Source: JBEKHT01 sp049516595 (GTDB taxonomy: Bacteria; Chloroflexota; Anaerolineae; Anaerolineales; RBG-16-64-43). From it: 64,000 nt of DNA. Positions 24,626-33,642 of this stretch are shown here, one piece after another. Numbering within the stretch: the first letter of the stretch is position 1; each line of letters opens with the position of its first letter. The stretch is taken from assembly GCA_049516595.1 (NCBI GenBank), contig JBEKSY010000013.1, forward strand, positions 16,114 to 80,113, read 5' to 3'. The position numbers and the translations under genes were made by a program. The notes under the pieces are model-generated. The model saw nothing but the letters and a program-made list of their open reading frames with translations, was not told the origin of the DNA and did not search any database.

Positions 24626-24931
24626 ATGGCAGCTGTCAAACTCCTCATGACCTGGGACATTATCCCAGGCCAAGAGCAGGAGTACTTCGAATTCATCATT
24701 CGTGAGTTTCTTCCCGGCCTTCAGTCTTTGGAGATCGAGCCGACGGACGCTTGGTACACGGCATACGGAGAGGGCCCGCAGATCATGGCGGGTGGTACCA
24801 CACCGGACATGGCCGCCATGCAGCGTACGTTGTCTTCCAAGGAATGGCAGGAATTGCGCGAGAAGCTGTTGCGCCACGTCGAGAATTTCAACTTCAAGCT
24901 GGTCAAGGCCCGTGCTGGGTTCCAGCTTTGA
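24626..24931 (+). CDS. Small alpha/beta-barrel (Dabb-like) hypothetical protein
   Basis: A 101-residue protein beginning MAAVKLLMTWDIIPGQEQEYFEFI, whose strand-helix pattern and length suit a ferredoxin-like dimeric alpha/beta-barrel. No catalytic motif is recognised. Such small proteins often bind aromatic or heme-like ligands. It stands alone, ended by a strong hairpin. Family assignment is tentative. Confidence 0.65.
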   Translation: MAAVKLLMTWDIIPGQEQEYFEFIIREFLPGLQSLEIEPTDAWYTAYGEGPQIMAGGTTPDMAAMQRTLSSKEWQELREKLLRHVENFNFKLVKARAGFQL

Positions 24932-24945
24932 AGCCGGAGGGGAAA

Positions 24946-24979
24946 AGCGAAGAGGGCAGCGTGAGCTGCCCTCTTCGCT
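24946..24979. terminator. Strong bidirectional terminator
   Basis: AGCGAAGAGGGCAGC and GCTGCCCTCTTCGCT pair perfectly over 15 bp with a GTGA loop. It is followed by TTGTT on the plus strand and a TTTTCC-type run on the minus strand. It lies between convergent genes. Confidence 0.85.
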
Positions 24980-24982
24980 TGT

Positions 24983-25273
24983 TCATGACTTCGCTTCCTT
25001 GCTTGTCTCCGTTCCCGATTCCTTTGCTGGGTCGGCTTTGGCCTCGCTGCCTCCGGTGCCGTTCTTGGTGCGGCTTGGGGTCTGACCCGAGGCAGAACGA
25101 TGATCTGTGGAATACCACCCGGAACCCTTGAAGATGATGCCGGCTGGAGTGTAGATCTTCTTGAGCGAGCGCTTCCCGCACTCTGGGCACTTGACCAGAT
25201 GGGGATCCTCAAAGTGTTGCTGACGATCAAACTGGACCCCGCACGAAGAGCACCGATACGTGTAGATTGGCAT
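24983..25273 (-). CDS. FmdB-family zinc-ribbon protein
   Basis: A 96-residue protein. The N-terminus MPIYTYRCSSCG and the second pair CPECG give Cys8, Cys11, Cys29 and Cys32, a complete zinc ribbon, followed by the KKIYTPAGIIFKGSGWY signature of the FmdB/CxxC regulatory family. The last 40 residues are polar and low in complexity. It was first named as a regulator near formamidase genes, but its true role is unknown. Confidence 0.9.
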   Translation of the reverse strand: MPIYTYRCSSCGVQFDRQQHFEDPHLVKCPECGKRSLKKIYTPAGIIFKGSGWYSTDHRSASGQTPSRTKNGTGGSEAKADPAKESGTETSKEAKS

Positions 25274-25307
25274 GCCTCACCTCAGAACCTGCCTGTCACA
25301 AAACAGT

Positions 25308-25337
25308 ATTATATCGCCCTCACTCCCGGGCCAGCAA
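25308..25337 (-). promoter_or_regulatory. Promoter of the FmdB gene
   Basis: On the minus strand TTGCTG (25337-25332) and TATAAT (25313-25308) are separated by 18 bases, about 35 bases upstream of the start codon. Confidence 0.65.
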
Positions 25338-25808
25338 GGTGTAGGCTGGCTCTAGTTCATGGCTTCATCACAAAGCCAGCAGCGTAGTGGGCGGATAGAT
25401 CAGCAGGGCGAGAGGGCCGCAGGGCCGGTCGAGGCGCTCGGGTACATAGTCGCAGAGCCAAGACGCGGCCGATTTCCGGCCCGAACAGGAGGAGATCGGA
25501 CCCGGGAGGAGGATCAAATCGGGACCGCGCAGATCTTCCCGAGAAGGGAGAATTCGTGGAAGGTCCAGGGGCTGGCAGGAATCCGAGCAGCAGATTCCTG
25601 CCCGTCGTCTGGGCCTGCCCCCGGGTGAAAAGGGCACGGGCGGTTCCTCCGCCTTCTGAAGGACGAGCCAATTCCGAAGTCAGGGCCTCGTGGCACGTGG
25701 ACCGTTGATCCACAGAAAGGATGGGCTGGCTCCTCCTGGACCGCCCCAGAAGTGAGATGATCTCCTTCGCCGAGACCGTGCCTTCCGAAGCGGCGATCTG
25801 GGCTACGA
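25338..25808. other. Gene-free spacer between FmdB and the methyltransferase gene
   Basis: About 470 bases. Open frames exist on the minus strand (for example 25357-25938) but their proteins are rich in Arg, Pro and Ser with no known motif or ribosome site. Nothing is supported here. Confidence 0.4.
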
Positions 25809-26648
25809 TTGGAGCGCGGCAGATTGGCCAAAGGAGAGAGGTCTGCCTTGCGGGGTGGTGAGGTACGCCGGTCCGTGAGTTTCGATCGGGCCGCCGAGAT
25901 CTATGACCAGACCAGGGGGTTTCCGCCAGGAATCCCACAGGCGGTGGTCAGCCCTCTGCGGGACCGCCTTCCGTCCCAGGACAAGGTCCTGGAGATCGGG
26001 GTGGGGACAGGCAGGATCGCCCGGCCGTTGCGGGCTTCGGGCATCCCCGTTGTCGGCATTGATCTCTCCCGCAAGATGTTGGCTCGATTTGTGGAGACGG
26101 AGGCCGGGGATAGGGGCTTCCTCGGCCTGGTCGAGGGAGATGCCGTCTACCTCCCCTTTGCGAACCAGTCGTTTGCGACCATCGTGGCTGTTCACGTGTT
26201 TCACTTGGTTGGGGATCTGCAGACCTGCGTTGAGAGTGTTCTTCGGGTTCTTAGTCGGCCGGGGATGATTGCCATGGGTTGGCAATGGCATCCGCCCGAT
26301 TCGGCTCCGGCGCGGGTGCGTGTGCAATGGCGCTCGATCGTTCAAGCCCACGGCGTTGACCTCTCTGGACCTGGGCTAAGAGGAATGGGACCAGCGGCGC
26401 AGCTTCTCCAAGCGCACGCCCTGCACTCGGAGGAGGCCGTTGCGGCGGAATGGGATGTGAGCCGTTCGCCCTCGGAAATCGTAGACGAGATCGGCCGGAG
26501 GGCTCATTCCTCTGCCTGGGCTGTTCCCGATGAGATCTTCCCGCAGTGCTATGAGGAGTTGGTCGCGTGGGCTCGAGAAGCCATCCCCCATTGGGACCAG
26601 CCTCGAGCCGATCTTCGCAGATTTGTTTGGCGTTTCTTTTGGATCTGA
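25809..26648 (+). CDS. Class I SAM-dependent methyltransferase (UbiE/COQ5-like fold)
   Basis: About 279 residues. SAM-binding motif I is VLEIGVGTGRIARPL, followed by VVGIDLSRKML (motif post I), VEGDAVYLPFANQSF (motif II) and a VLRVLSRPG-type motif III. FDRAAEIYDQTRGFPP near residue 25 matches the start of many family members, so the real start may be a GTG slightly inside the frame (near 25857). The methyl acceptor is unknown and neighbours give no hint. Confidence 0.83.
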   Translation: MERGRLAKGERSALRGGEVRRSVSFDRAAEIYDQTRGFPPGIPQAVVSPLRDRLPSQDKVLEIGVGTGRIARPLRASGIPVVGIDLSRKMLARFVETEAGDRGFLGLVEGDAVYLPFANQSFATIVAVHVFHLVGDLQTCVESVLRVLSRPGMIAMGWQWHPPDSAPARVRVQWRSIVQAHGVDLSGPGLRGMGPAAQLLQAHALHSEEAVAAEWDVSRSPSEIVDEIGRRAHSSAWAVPDEIFPQCYEELVAWAREAIPHWDQPRADLRRFVWRFFWI

Positions 26649-26672
26649 TCCCTCGACCTCGTGGGGCGCGAC

Positions 26673-27368
26673 CTAAGGCTCGCGGAGGTCCGGAATGTCA
26701 GGGGGAGTTTGGGGCTTTGGTCGGGGACGCACCCTCGCCAGCAACGAGGCGAAGACCTCGCCACGGTACTCCTTCCACAGATGGATGAGGCTGGGGAGAG
26801 CGGATACGATGATGACAATCGCCACGACCAGGAGAAAATAGCGATCGATTCCTGGGACGATCTCGCCAACGAAGTAGCCCGCCAGTGTGACGCCCATCGC
26901 CCACAGGGCGCCGCCCATCGCATTGAAGAATACGAATCGGCGATACTCCATCTCCACGGCGCCTGCCACAATCGGAGCAAAGGTGCGAATGAATGGCATG
27001 AACCGGGCGAGAACGATCGTTTTGCCACCATGCTTGTCGTAGAAGGACTTGGCCGCCAGAAGATTCTGCCTTCGAAAGAGCAGACTGTTCTCGCGCTTGA
27101 ATATTGGCGGCCCGATCTTCTTCCCGAACCAATAGCCGACGTTGTCCCCCAAGATGGCCGCCACCGGGAGGGATAGCAGGAGTACCCATAGGGCCAATTC
27201 ACCGTGAGAGGCCAGTAGGCCCGCGGTTAGCAGGAGGCTATCTCCCGGAAAAAAGAAACCGAAGAAGAGGCCGGACTCGGCAAAGATCACGGCAACCAAG
27301 CCAATGTAGCCGATCGTCTGAATGAGCCTTACGAGATCTATGCCCAACAAAGAGGATCTCCGTTCCAT
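26673..27368 (-). CDS. DedA-family membrane protein
   Basis: A 231-residue protein starting at the MERRSS methionine; the extended frame has no support. The ESGLFFGFFFPGDSLLL segment, the amphipathic loop GDNVGYWFGKKIG and the RFMPFIRTFAPIVAG motif are the hallmarks of DedA/SNARE-associated proteins, with 4-5 hydrophobic segments. DedA proteins act as lipid scramblases or flippases (undecaprenyl phosphate, phosphatidylethanolamine) and support membrane potential. The C-terminus is basic and proline-rich. Confidence 0.9.
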   Translation of the reverse strand: MERRSSLLGIDLVRLIQTIGYIGLVAVIFAESGLFFGFFFPGDSLLLTAGLLASHGELALWVLLLSLPVAAILGDNVGYWFGKKIGPPIFKRENSLLFRRQNLLAAKSFYDKHGGKTIVLARFMPFIRTFAPIVAGAVEMEYRRFVFFNAMGGALWAMGVTLAGYFVGEIVPGIDRYFLLVVAIVIIVSALPSLIHLWKEYRGEVFASLLARVRPRPKPQTPPDIPDLREP

Positions 27369-27395
27369 TTCGGTTTGCGGCTCAGGGGCGCGCAG

Positions 27396-27401
27396 ATTAT
27401 A
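27396..27401 (-). promoter_or_regulatory. -10 box of the DedA gene
   Basis: TATAAT on the minus strand, 28 bases upstream of the start codon at 27368. Confidence 0.55.
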
Positions 27402-27509
27402 ACCCATGAGAGCAGGAGCCTGCGGGCTTGGCTTCACACGAGTCAGGAACTCCCAAAAGTCGTGCCAGGTCTTGGATTCCCCTCGCCCCTTAACTCCCCC
27501 TCGATTCAT

Positions 27510-27538
27510 TTGACATGCCCGAATCTTGATCCTATACT
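27510..27538 (+). promoter_or_regulatory. Promoter TTGACA-17-TATACT of fadD
   Basis: A consensus -35 (27510-27515) and a good -10 (27533-27538) have ideal 17-base spacing. The 5' leader is about 95 bases to the fadD start. Confidence 0.75.
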
Positions 27539-27640
27539 CCCAATACCCGCGGCCGATCTGCCCCGTCGCCTTTCCCGGCCCGATGGACCTGAGCGGGGAA
27601 TGGGCGCTCAACCCAACCAGCATGGAGAGGAGAAAAGGTC

Positions 27641-29332
27641 ATGGAGGAGAGACCCTGGTTAAGGCATTATGACCCTGGAGTTCCTCAAGAACTCCATTAC
27701 CCGGAAGTGCCCTTGTTCGGATTGTTAGAGGGAGCGGCACGCGATCATCCCGCAGTGACCTGCACCCTCTTCCGGGGCGCCCGCATCTCCTATCAGCAGA
27801 TGGACCAACTCACCGATCGGTTGGCGGCAGCCCTCGCGGACCTCGGCGTGAAGAAGGGCCAGCCGGTCGCGATCTTCATGCCCAACATCCCGCAGTTCGT
27901 GCTGGCCTTTTTCGGCATCCTCAAGGCGGGGGGAGTGGTGGTGGCCACCAACCCGCTCTACACGGCTCCCGAGATTGAGCATCAGATGAAAGACGCGGGC
28001 GCCGAGATCATGCTGGTCACGAGCAACTTCTACACCAAGATCAAGGAGGTCCAGCCGCGCACTCCGCTCAAGAAGCTGATCGTCACCAACATCAAGGAGG
28101 CTTTGCCGCCGGTTCTCCGCCTGTTGTTTACAGTCGCCAAGGAGAAACAGGAGGGGCATCACGTCGAACTTGCCGCAGGGGACTACTGGCTCCAGGACCT
28201 ACTGGCGAGGCAGGAACCTTCCCACCGTCCGAAGCTGGAAATCAGCCCTGACGATGTGGCGATTTTCCAGTACAGCGGAGGCACCACGGGGCTCTCCAAG
28301 GCAGCGGCTTCGGCGCATCGGAGTCTGGTCTCAGACGCGATTGCCATGCGCGACTGGATGCCCAATATCCGCCCGGGCAAAGAAATCATGCTCATGGCCA
28401 TCCCGCTGTTCCACGTCTATGGAATGGTGGCCGGGATGTGCTGGGCGATCGCCGGGGCGTGTCCCATGGTGATGATCGCCAACCCGCGGGACATGGGGGA
28501 TCTGCTCGGTTCCATTCAGAGGTATCGTCCGACGATCTTCCCGGGCGTTCCCACCCTCTACAATGCCATCAACAATCACCCCGCGGTGAAAGCCGGCAAG
28601 TACGACCTGAGCTCGATCACGGGGTGCATTTCCGGCTCAGCTCCTCTGATGAGGGAAACCAAAGAAACCTTCGAACGGCTCAGCGGGGGCAAATTGTGCG
28701 AGGGCTACGGACTCTCGGAGGCGCCCACGGCTACCCACTGCAACCCGCTCAACGGGGTCAACAAGACTGGCTCCATCGGAATGCCACTTCCCGGGGTGGA
28801 TGCGCGCATCATCAGTCTGGACGACGGCCTGACCGTCCTGGGAGTGGGTGAGGTCGGCGAGTTGGTGGTCAAGGGCCCGATGGTGATGAAGGGCTACCAC
28901 AACATGCCCACGGAGACAGCCAACTCTTTGCGAAATGGCTGGCTGTACACGGGGGACATTGCCCGTATGGACGAGGATGGGTACTTCTACATCGTCGACC
29001 GCAAGAAGGAAATGATCAAAGTCAGCGGCTACCAAGTCTGGCCACGGGAAGTGGAGGAAGTACTCACAGCGCACCCCAAAGTAATGGAAGCCGCGGCGGC
29101 GGGAGTACCGGACGCCTATCAGGGCGAAACCGTGAAGGCTTGGGTGGTCCTAAAACCGGGCCAGACCGCCACGGAGGATGAGCTGCGGACTTGGTGCCAG
29201 GACAAGTTGGCAAGGTTCAAGATTCCTAAGCAGATTGAGTTTCGCTCGGACCCCCTTCCCAAGACAACGGTTGGTAAGGTGCTGCGCCGCGAACTGGTCC
29301 GGGAGCACAAGGAAAAGGCGATACCGCGATAG
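27641..29332 (+). CDS. fadD: Long-chain acyl-CoA synthetase (AMP-forming)
   Basis: A 563-residue ANL-superfamily enzyme. The P-loop motif YSGGTTGLSKAA is at about residues 210-221. GYGLSEA, the YTGDIARMDEDGYFYIVDRKKEMIK hinge region (D and R conserved) and the C-terminal lysine in PKTTVGKVLRR are all intact. It activates fatty acids to acyl-CoA at the inner membrane face for beta-oxidation or lipid remodelling. An AGGAGAAAAGG ribosome site precedes the ATG. Chain-length preference cannot be read. It stands alone and is ended by a strong terminator. Confidence 0.92.
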   Translation: MEERPWLRHYDPGVPQELHYPEVPLFGLLEGAARDHPAVTCTLFRGARISYQQMDQLTDRLAAALADLGVKKGQPVAIFMPNIPQFVLAFFGILKAGGVVVATNPLYTAPEIEHQMKDAGAEIMLVTSNFYTKIKEVQPRTPLKKLIVTNIKEALPPVLRLLFTVAKEKQEGHHVELAAGDYWLQDLLARQEPSHRPKLEISPDDVAIFQYSGGTTGLSKAAASAHRSLVSDAIAMRDWMPNIRPGKEIMLMAIPLFHVYGMVAGMCWAIAGACPMVMIANPRDMGDLLGSIQRYRPTIFPGVPTLYNAINNHPAVKAGKYDLSSITGCISGSAPLMRETKETFERLSGGKLCEGYGLSEAPTATHCNPLNGVNKTGSIGMPLPGVDARIISLDDGLTVLGVGEVGELVVKGPMVMKGYHNMPTETANSLRNGWLYTGDIARMDEDGYFYIVDRKKEMIKVSGYQVWPREVEEVLTAHPKVMEAAAAGVPDAYQGETVKAWVVLKPGQTATEDELRTWCQDKLARFKIPKQIEFRSDPLPKTTVGKVLRRELVREHKEKAIPR

Positions 29333-29350
29333 GTTGTGCCAAGCCCACAC

Positions 29351-29387
29351 GACAAGGCGCGCCGGAGTTAACTCCGGCGCGCTTGTC
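29351..29387. terminator. Bidirectional terminator between fadD and ftsH
   Basis: ACAAG and CTTGT flank the perfect palindrome CGCGCCGGAGTTAACTCCGGCGCG, followed by TCTTTGCTT. It separates convergent genes. Confidence 0.85.
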
Positions 29388-29411
29388 TTTGCTTGAAAGA
29401 TGAAATCTTGC

Positions 29412-31286
29412 TCAGCCAGCCACCGGAACGGCTCGCGGAATCGGAGTTCCGCCGCGCACCTCATGGGGGCTGGGGAAGATCTTGTCGAACTCCAGCTGGT
29501 CAATCGTTTCGAGCTCGATCAGACGCTTGGCCACCGCATCCAGCCGGTCCCGATACTCGACCAAGACCGCCTTGGCCCGCGCATAGGCGTCGTGGACCAA
29601 GCCGCGTACTTCCTCGTCGATTTCCTCCGCTACCTGTTCAGAGTAGTCGCGTTGCTCAGAAATTTCGCGGCCCAGGAAAATCAGCTCCTCTTTCTGCCCA
29701 TAGACCATCGGTCCGAGGCGATCGCTCATGCCCCAACGCGTAACCATGCTGCGAGCCAGCTTGGTCGCTCGCTCCATGTCGTCTGCCGCACCGGTCGTGA
29801 TGTCGTTGAAGACCAACTCCTCGGCGGCTCGTCCTCCCAGCATTCCGGCCAAGTCGGCCCGGAACTTGTTGCGGGAATGCAGCGCCCGGTCTTCCTCGGG
29901 CAGGGCCAGGGTGTAGCCGCCGGCCATGCCGCGAGCGATGATGGACACCTTGTGCACGGGGTCGCATTCGGGGATGGCCTGCATGACCACCGCATGGCCG
30001 GCCTCGTGATAGGCAATAATGCGCTTCTCGTTCTCGCTGATGAGGCGGCTCTTGCGCTCGGGGCCAGCGATGACTCGTTCGGTAGCCTCCTCGAACTCGC
30101 TCATGCCGATCGACTTCTTGTTGCGGCGTGCGGCCAGGATGGCAGCCTCATTGACCAGATTCTCAATATCTGCGCCCACAAATCCGGGGGTCGATTTGGC
30201 CAGCGTCATGAGTTCGACGTCCGAGGCCAGTGGCTTCCCGCGTACGTGAACTTTGAGAATCGCCTCCCGCCCCCGCATGTCTGGGCGATCCAGGACGACG
30301 CGACGGTCAAATCGACCGGGCCGGAGCAAGGCCGGGTCCAGGATATCAGGCCGGTTGGTCGCGGCCATCACGATGACATTCGTGTCGGTGTCGAACCCGT
30401 CCATTTCAACTAGAATCTGGTTGAGGGTCTGCTCGCGCTCGTCATGACTCCCGCCCAGTCCGGATCCGCGCTGGCGACCCACCGCGTCAATCTCGTCCAC
30501 GAACACAATGCAGGGGGAGTGGCGTTTCGCCTGGTCGAACAAATCGCGCACCCGGCTTGCCCCCACGCCGACGAACATTTCAACAAACTCAGATCCAGAA
30601 ATCGAGAAGAAAGGCACGCCCGCCTCGCCGGAAACGGCTTTCGCCAGCAAGGTCTTGCCCGTGCCAGGCGAACCCACCAGGAGAACGCCCTTGGGGATGC
30701 GAGCCCCAAGCGAGATGAACTTCTCGGGTTCCTTCAAGAATTCCACGACTTCGTGCAGTTCCTCTTTGGCTTCGTCGACACCTGCAACGTCGTCAAAGGT
30801 GACCGTGGGCTGATCCCCAGTGAACATACGCGCCCGGCTCTTGCCGAAGGCCATGGCTTGATTGTTAGTGCCCTGGGCCTGACGCAACATAAAATAGATC
30901 AAGCCCCCAAACAGAAGGACTGGAAGCAGATAGGTCGCTAGGTTGAGTACCAGCCCCCAATCGCTTGGCTGCTGTACTTCGATCGTCACTTTCGATGGGG
31001 CCAGTTGGTCGCTCGTTACCCCATAGGTCGCGAGCTGAGCTGCCAGACTGGAATCCGATTCCTTTCTGGAGCGGGCCACATGACTGTCGTTGTAGGTGAT
31101 TTCAAGGTCGTCGCTGTTGACCACCACCTGTTTGACCGTGCCGGCTTTGAGGTCAGCCGCAAGCTGGTTGATCGTAATCGTCTGAGTCTTGGCGGTCGAG
31201 GCGTTGTATTGCTGGTAAACCAGGAACGCCATCGCCCCCAGCACGATGAGTATGGTGATCAGATTGCGCGTACGGGTGGAATTCAC
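29412..31286 (-). CDS. ftsH: ATP-dependent zinc metalloprotease FtsH
   Basis: A 624-residue membrane AAA+ protease. Two membrane segments (near 6-24 and 115-133) flank a periplasmic-side domain. Walker A GSPGTGKTLLAKA is near 203-215, Walker B CIVFVDEIDA and the second region of homology follow, and the zinc site YHEAGHAVV is near 420. The GTG at 31286 was chosen because it is preceded by GGAGGG; the longer frame starts in the promoter. FtsH degrades misassembled membrane proteins and short-lived regulators. Confidence 0.95.
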   Translation of the reverse strand: MNSTRTRNLITILIVLGAMAFLVYQQYNASTAKTQTITINQLAADLKAGTVKQVVVNSDDLEITYNDSHVARSRKESDSSLAAQLATYGVTSDQLAPSKVTIEVQQPSDWGLVLNLATYLLPVLLFGGLIYFMLRQAQGTNNQAMAFGKSRARMFTGDQPTVTFDDVAGVDEAKEELHEVVEFLKEPEKFISLGARIPKGVLLVGSPGTGKTLLAKAVSGEAGVPFFSISGSEFVEMFVGVGASRVRDLFDQAKRHSPCIVFVDEIDAVGRQRGSGLGGSHDEREQTLNQILVEMDGFDTDTNVIVMAATNRPDILDPALLRPGRFDRRVVLDRPDMRGREAILKVHVRGKPLASDVELMTLAKSTPGFVGADIENLVNEAAILAARRNKKSIGMSEFEEATERVIAGPERKSRLISENEKRIIAYHEAGHAVVMQAIPECDPVHKVSIIARGMAGGYTLALPEEDRALHSRNKFRADLAGMLGGRAAEELVFNDITTGAADDMERATKLARSMVTRWGMSDRLGPMVYGQKEELIFLGREISEQRDYSEQVAEEIDEEVRGLVHDAYARAKAVLVEYRDRLDAVAKRLIELETIDQLEFDKIFPSPHEVRGGTPIPRAVPVAG

Positions 31287-31340
31287 TTCGCCCTCCGCCG
31301 AATCCGGCACACACAAACTGCGATATGAATATGGCAACTC

Positions 31341-31349
31341 ATTATACCA
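31341..31349 (-). promoter_or_regulatory. Extended -10 promoter of ftsH
   Basis: TGGTATAAT on the minus strand, about 55 bases before the GTG start. Confidence 0.65.
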
Positions 31350-31439
31350 AACCGGACATCAGAAGGCTGTAAACACGCCGCCGGCGCGTTTGCGGCGGTG
31401 CAGGGGGCCGTACGACCGCCAAACCCCTGAGAATCAGGC

Positions 31440-32465
31440 CTAAGGCGTGGGGGGCTGATACGCGAGGTAGACCCAAACCCACAAGGGGACTAGGCCGCCA
31501 ACGGCCACCAGGGCGAGAAGACCCAGCCCCACCGCCTTCCAGTCAATTCTCCCCTCGCCCTCCGCCGCTGGAACCTCTTCCGGCCCAGCGGAATCCGTCT
31601 GGGCCTCCGTTCGGGCCGGCAGCGAGGGCAGGAGATCGAACCTCATGATAGCGGCTATCCTGCGGAGGGTGGTTGCCGCCTCGTTTCCATCCTGGTATCG
31701 AGCCCCGGGGTTCTTCTCCAGCATTCGGTCGACCAGGGCTTCGACGGACCGAGGCAGATTGGGCACCAACGCTCCCAACGCAGGCGGAGCGTGACTTAGG
31801 TGCTCGAGTGCGAGGGTGCGTGGATCCTGTCCTGGGAAAGGAAGTCGGCCGGCTAGCATTTCAAAAAGGACAACCCCCAAAGAGTAAATGTCACTGGAAG
31901 GGGCCGGTTCCTCGCCTGCCGCCTGCTCGGGGGAGAAGTACTGGGGTGTGGCCCATGGCTCGTCTTGTGGAACGTGAGCCTTGTCCGAGAAAAGCTGGGC
32001 GACGCCAAAATCGGTCAGCTTGGCCTGGCCGGATTGAGCCAGGAGCACGTTCTGCGGCTTGACGTCGCAATGAACCAGCCCTGCGGTGTGCGCGTGGCCT
32101 AGGCCTTCGCTGATCTGCCGGGCAATGCTGAGTGCTTCGGCGACTGCAAGTGGGCCGCGCTGTCGAAGGCGCGCCTTGAGATCGACACCCTCGACCAGCT
32201 CAAGGACGATGAAATAGTGGATTCCCTCGACGCCGAAATCAAGGATTGTCACAAGATTAGGATGAGAGAGCCTGGCAAGGGCCTGGGCTTCCCTGAGAAA
32301 CCTGCGCCGAAATCGAGGCCAATGGGTGAGTTCCTCGCGCAGCACCTTCACCGCGACGGGCGCGCCGGACTTCAGGTCCAAGGCTCGATAGAGATGTGCG
32401 GTCGCGCCCGAGCCTATCAGCTCCTTGAGCTGGTAGCGGCCTCCCAGGGTCGGCAGTTCATTCAT
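31440..32465 (-). CDS. PknB-type serine/threonine protein kinase, non-RD, with C-terminal membrane anchor
   Basis: A 341-residue Hanks-type kinase. The glycine loop LIGSGATAHLY (17-27), catalytic Lys40 in VAVKVL, DFG (152-154) and the APE-equivalent SPEQAA (178-183) are present. The catalytic loop reads HCDVKPQN (132-139), with Cys in place of the Arg of the usual HRD, so this is a non-RD kinase that may not need activation-loop phosphorylation. A hydrophobic span at about 315-335 anchors the C-terminus; only a few residues follow, so there is no sensor domain. The substrate is unknown. Confidence 0.9.
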   Translation of the reverse strand: MNELPTLGGRYQLKELIGSGATAHLYRALDLKSGAPVAVKVLREELTHWPRFRRRFLREAQALARLSHPNLVTILDFGVEGIHYFIVLELVEGVDLKARLRQRGPLAVAEALSIARQISEGLGHAHTAGLVHCDVKPQNVLLAQSGQAKLTDFGVAQLFSDKAHVPQDEPWATPQYFSPEQAAGEEPAPSSDIYSLGVVLFEMLAGRLPFPGQDPRTLALEHLSHAPPALGALVPNLPRSVEALVDRMLEKNPGARYQDGNEAATTLRRIAAIMRFDLLPSLPARTEAQTDSAGPEEVPAAEGEGRIDWKAVGLGLLALVAVGGLVPLWVWVYLAYQPPTP

Positions 32466-32530
32466 CTCGGCCCCATTCTATACCCAGGGGGTGGAGGGGT
32501 AGGGGGCCAAAGCGCTTCCTTTCGCGGATG

Positions 32531-32536
32531 TATAAT
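32531..32536 (+). promoter_or_regulatory. -10 box of the diacylglycerol kinase-like gene
   Basis: TATAAT at 32531-32536, 31 bases before ATG 32567, in the gap between divergent genes. Confidence 0.6.
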
Positions 32537-32566
32537 TCCGGCGCCGATTTCCGTGAAATCTAGTCT

Positions 32567-33532
32567 ATGACCATTCGCGCACGGCTCCTCCACAACCCTG
32601 TGGCCGGCACCATGCCATCTCGTCGGTTCGTCCAACGGGCCGAACGCGTGCTGCGCCGCCTGGGCTGGGAGATCGAGGTGTCCTCGACCTCTTCCCAGGA
32701 GGAGGTGGCGCAGATTGCCAGGCAGGCAGCCAAGGAACGCTTCGACGTGTTCGTCGTGGCGGGGGGCGACGGAACCATTGGACAAGCCGCGAGTGGCTTG
32801 GCGGGGAGCAATACGGCGCTGGCCGTACTCCCCTCCGGGACGGCCAATGTTTGGGCCCAGGAATTGCGTCTCCCCCGATTGGGGTGGTTGAATTGGTTTG
32901 CTCTGGAAAGTGCCGCCAATCAGCTGGCCCATGGCCAGTACTTGCGAATGGACCTCGGTTCTTGCAACGAGCACGCTTTTCTGCTTTGGGCGGGAGTTGG
33001 GCTCGACGCAGAAGTGGTCCGAAGACTGGAGCCCCTCCGCAAGGGCGAGCGCCAGTTTGCTTTCGCCTCGTACTTTGCAACCGCAGTCTGGAGGGCCCTG
33101 GATTGGCGTGGGGTGGACATGCGGGTGACGACCAACCGGGAAACTGTTCAGGGTCACTTCCTTTTGGCCGTTGCCTCCAACATTCACGCTTATGGCGGGG
33201 GCTTGTTCCGGTTGGCGCCCGAGGCGCGAGTCGATGATGGCCAAATGGACCTGTGGTTGTTTGAGGGGCACTCCTTCCCCGAGACCCTCCAGCGTGCCTG
33301 GGATCTGTACACGGGGCGGCACGTGACCGATTCCCACGTCCGGCGCCTGCGATTTCAAACCCTGCGCCTCGAGGCCGACGGGCTGGCAGGGGTTCAAATC
33401 GACGGGGAGCCGAGAAGGGGGACGTTCCCGATTGAGATGGGTGTGCGCCCATTGGCCCTCAAGGTGTTGGTCCCCAGAGGGCTTCCTACTCGCTTGTTTG
33501 TCCAGGAGAAGGGTGAGGCGGTGTCGGCTTGA
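32567..33532 (+). CDS. Diacylglycerol kinase-family lipid kinase (YegS/DgkB type)
   Basis: A 321-residue protein. HNPVAG (9-14), the nucleotide motif GGDGTI (66-71) and LPSGTANVWA (88-97) are the three signatures of the DAGK catalytic family. The C-terminal half (GVGLDAEVV, ARVDDGQMDLWLF, QIDGEP) forms the beta-sandwich. It would phosphorylate diacylglycerol or a related lipid such as undecaprenol, feeding phospholipid recycling. The exact substrate is not decidable. Confidence 0.9.
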   Translation: MTIRARLLHNPVAGTMPSRRFVQRAERVLRRLGWEIEVSSTSSQEEVAQIARQAAKERFDVFVVAGGDGTIGQAASGLAGSNTALAVLPSGTANVWAQELRLPRLGWLNWFALESAANQLAHGQYLRMDLGSCNEHAFLLWAGVGLDAEVVRRLEPLRKGERQFAFASYFATAVWRALDWRGVDMRVTTNRETVQGHFLLAVASNIHAYGGGLFRLAPEARVDDGQMDLWLFEGHSFPETLQRAWDLYTGRHVTDSHVRRLRFQTLRLEADGLAGVQIDGEPRRGTFPIEMGVRPLALKVLVPRGLPTRLFVQEKGEAVSA

Positions 33533-33595
33533 AGTTCCGCGGGAGGCAACGCGGCAAGGGCCGCTTGGAGGTGAGACAGACCCTTGGGCAAGGAC

Positions 33596-33604
33596 TGATA
33601 TAAT
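33596..33604 (+). promoter_or_regulatory. Extended -10 promoter of secG
   Basis: TGATATAAT at 33596-33604, about 39 bases before the GTG start. Confidence 0.6.
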
Positions 33605-33642
33605 CCGGCTCGACTTGAGGTCGTTTGGGTTCGGGAGGCCTT

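Noticed and set aside
25357..25938. Long minus-strand open frame of 193 codons
   Set aside because: Arg/Pro/Ser-rich shadow composition, no motif, no ribosome site, and it runs antisense into the methyltransferase gene.
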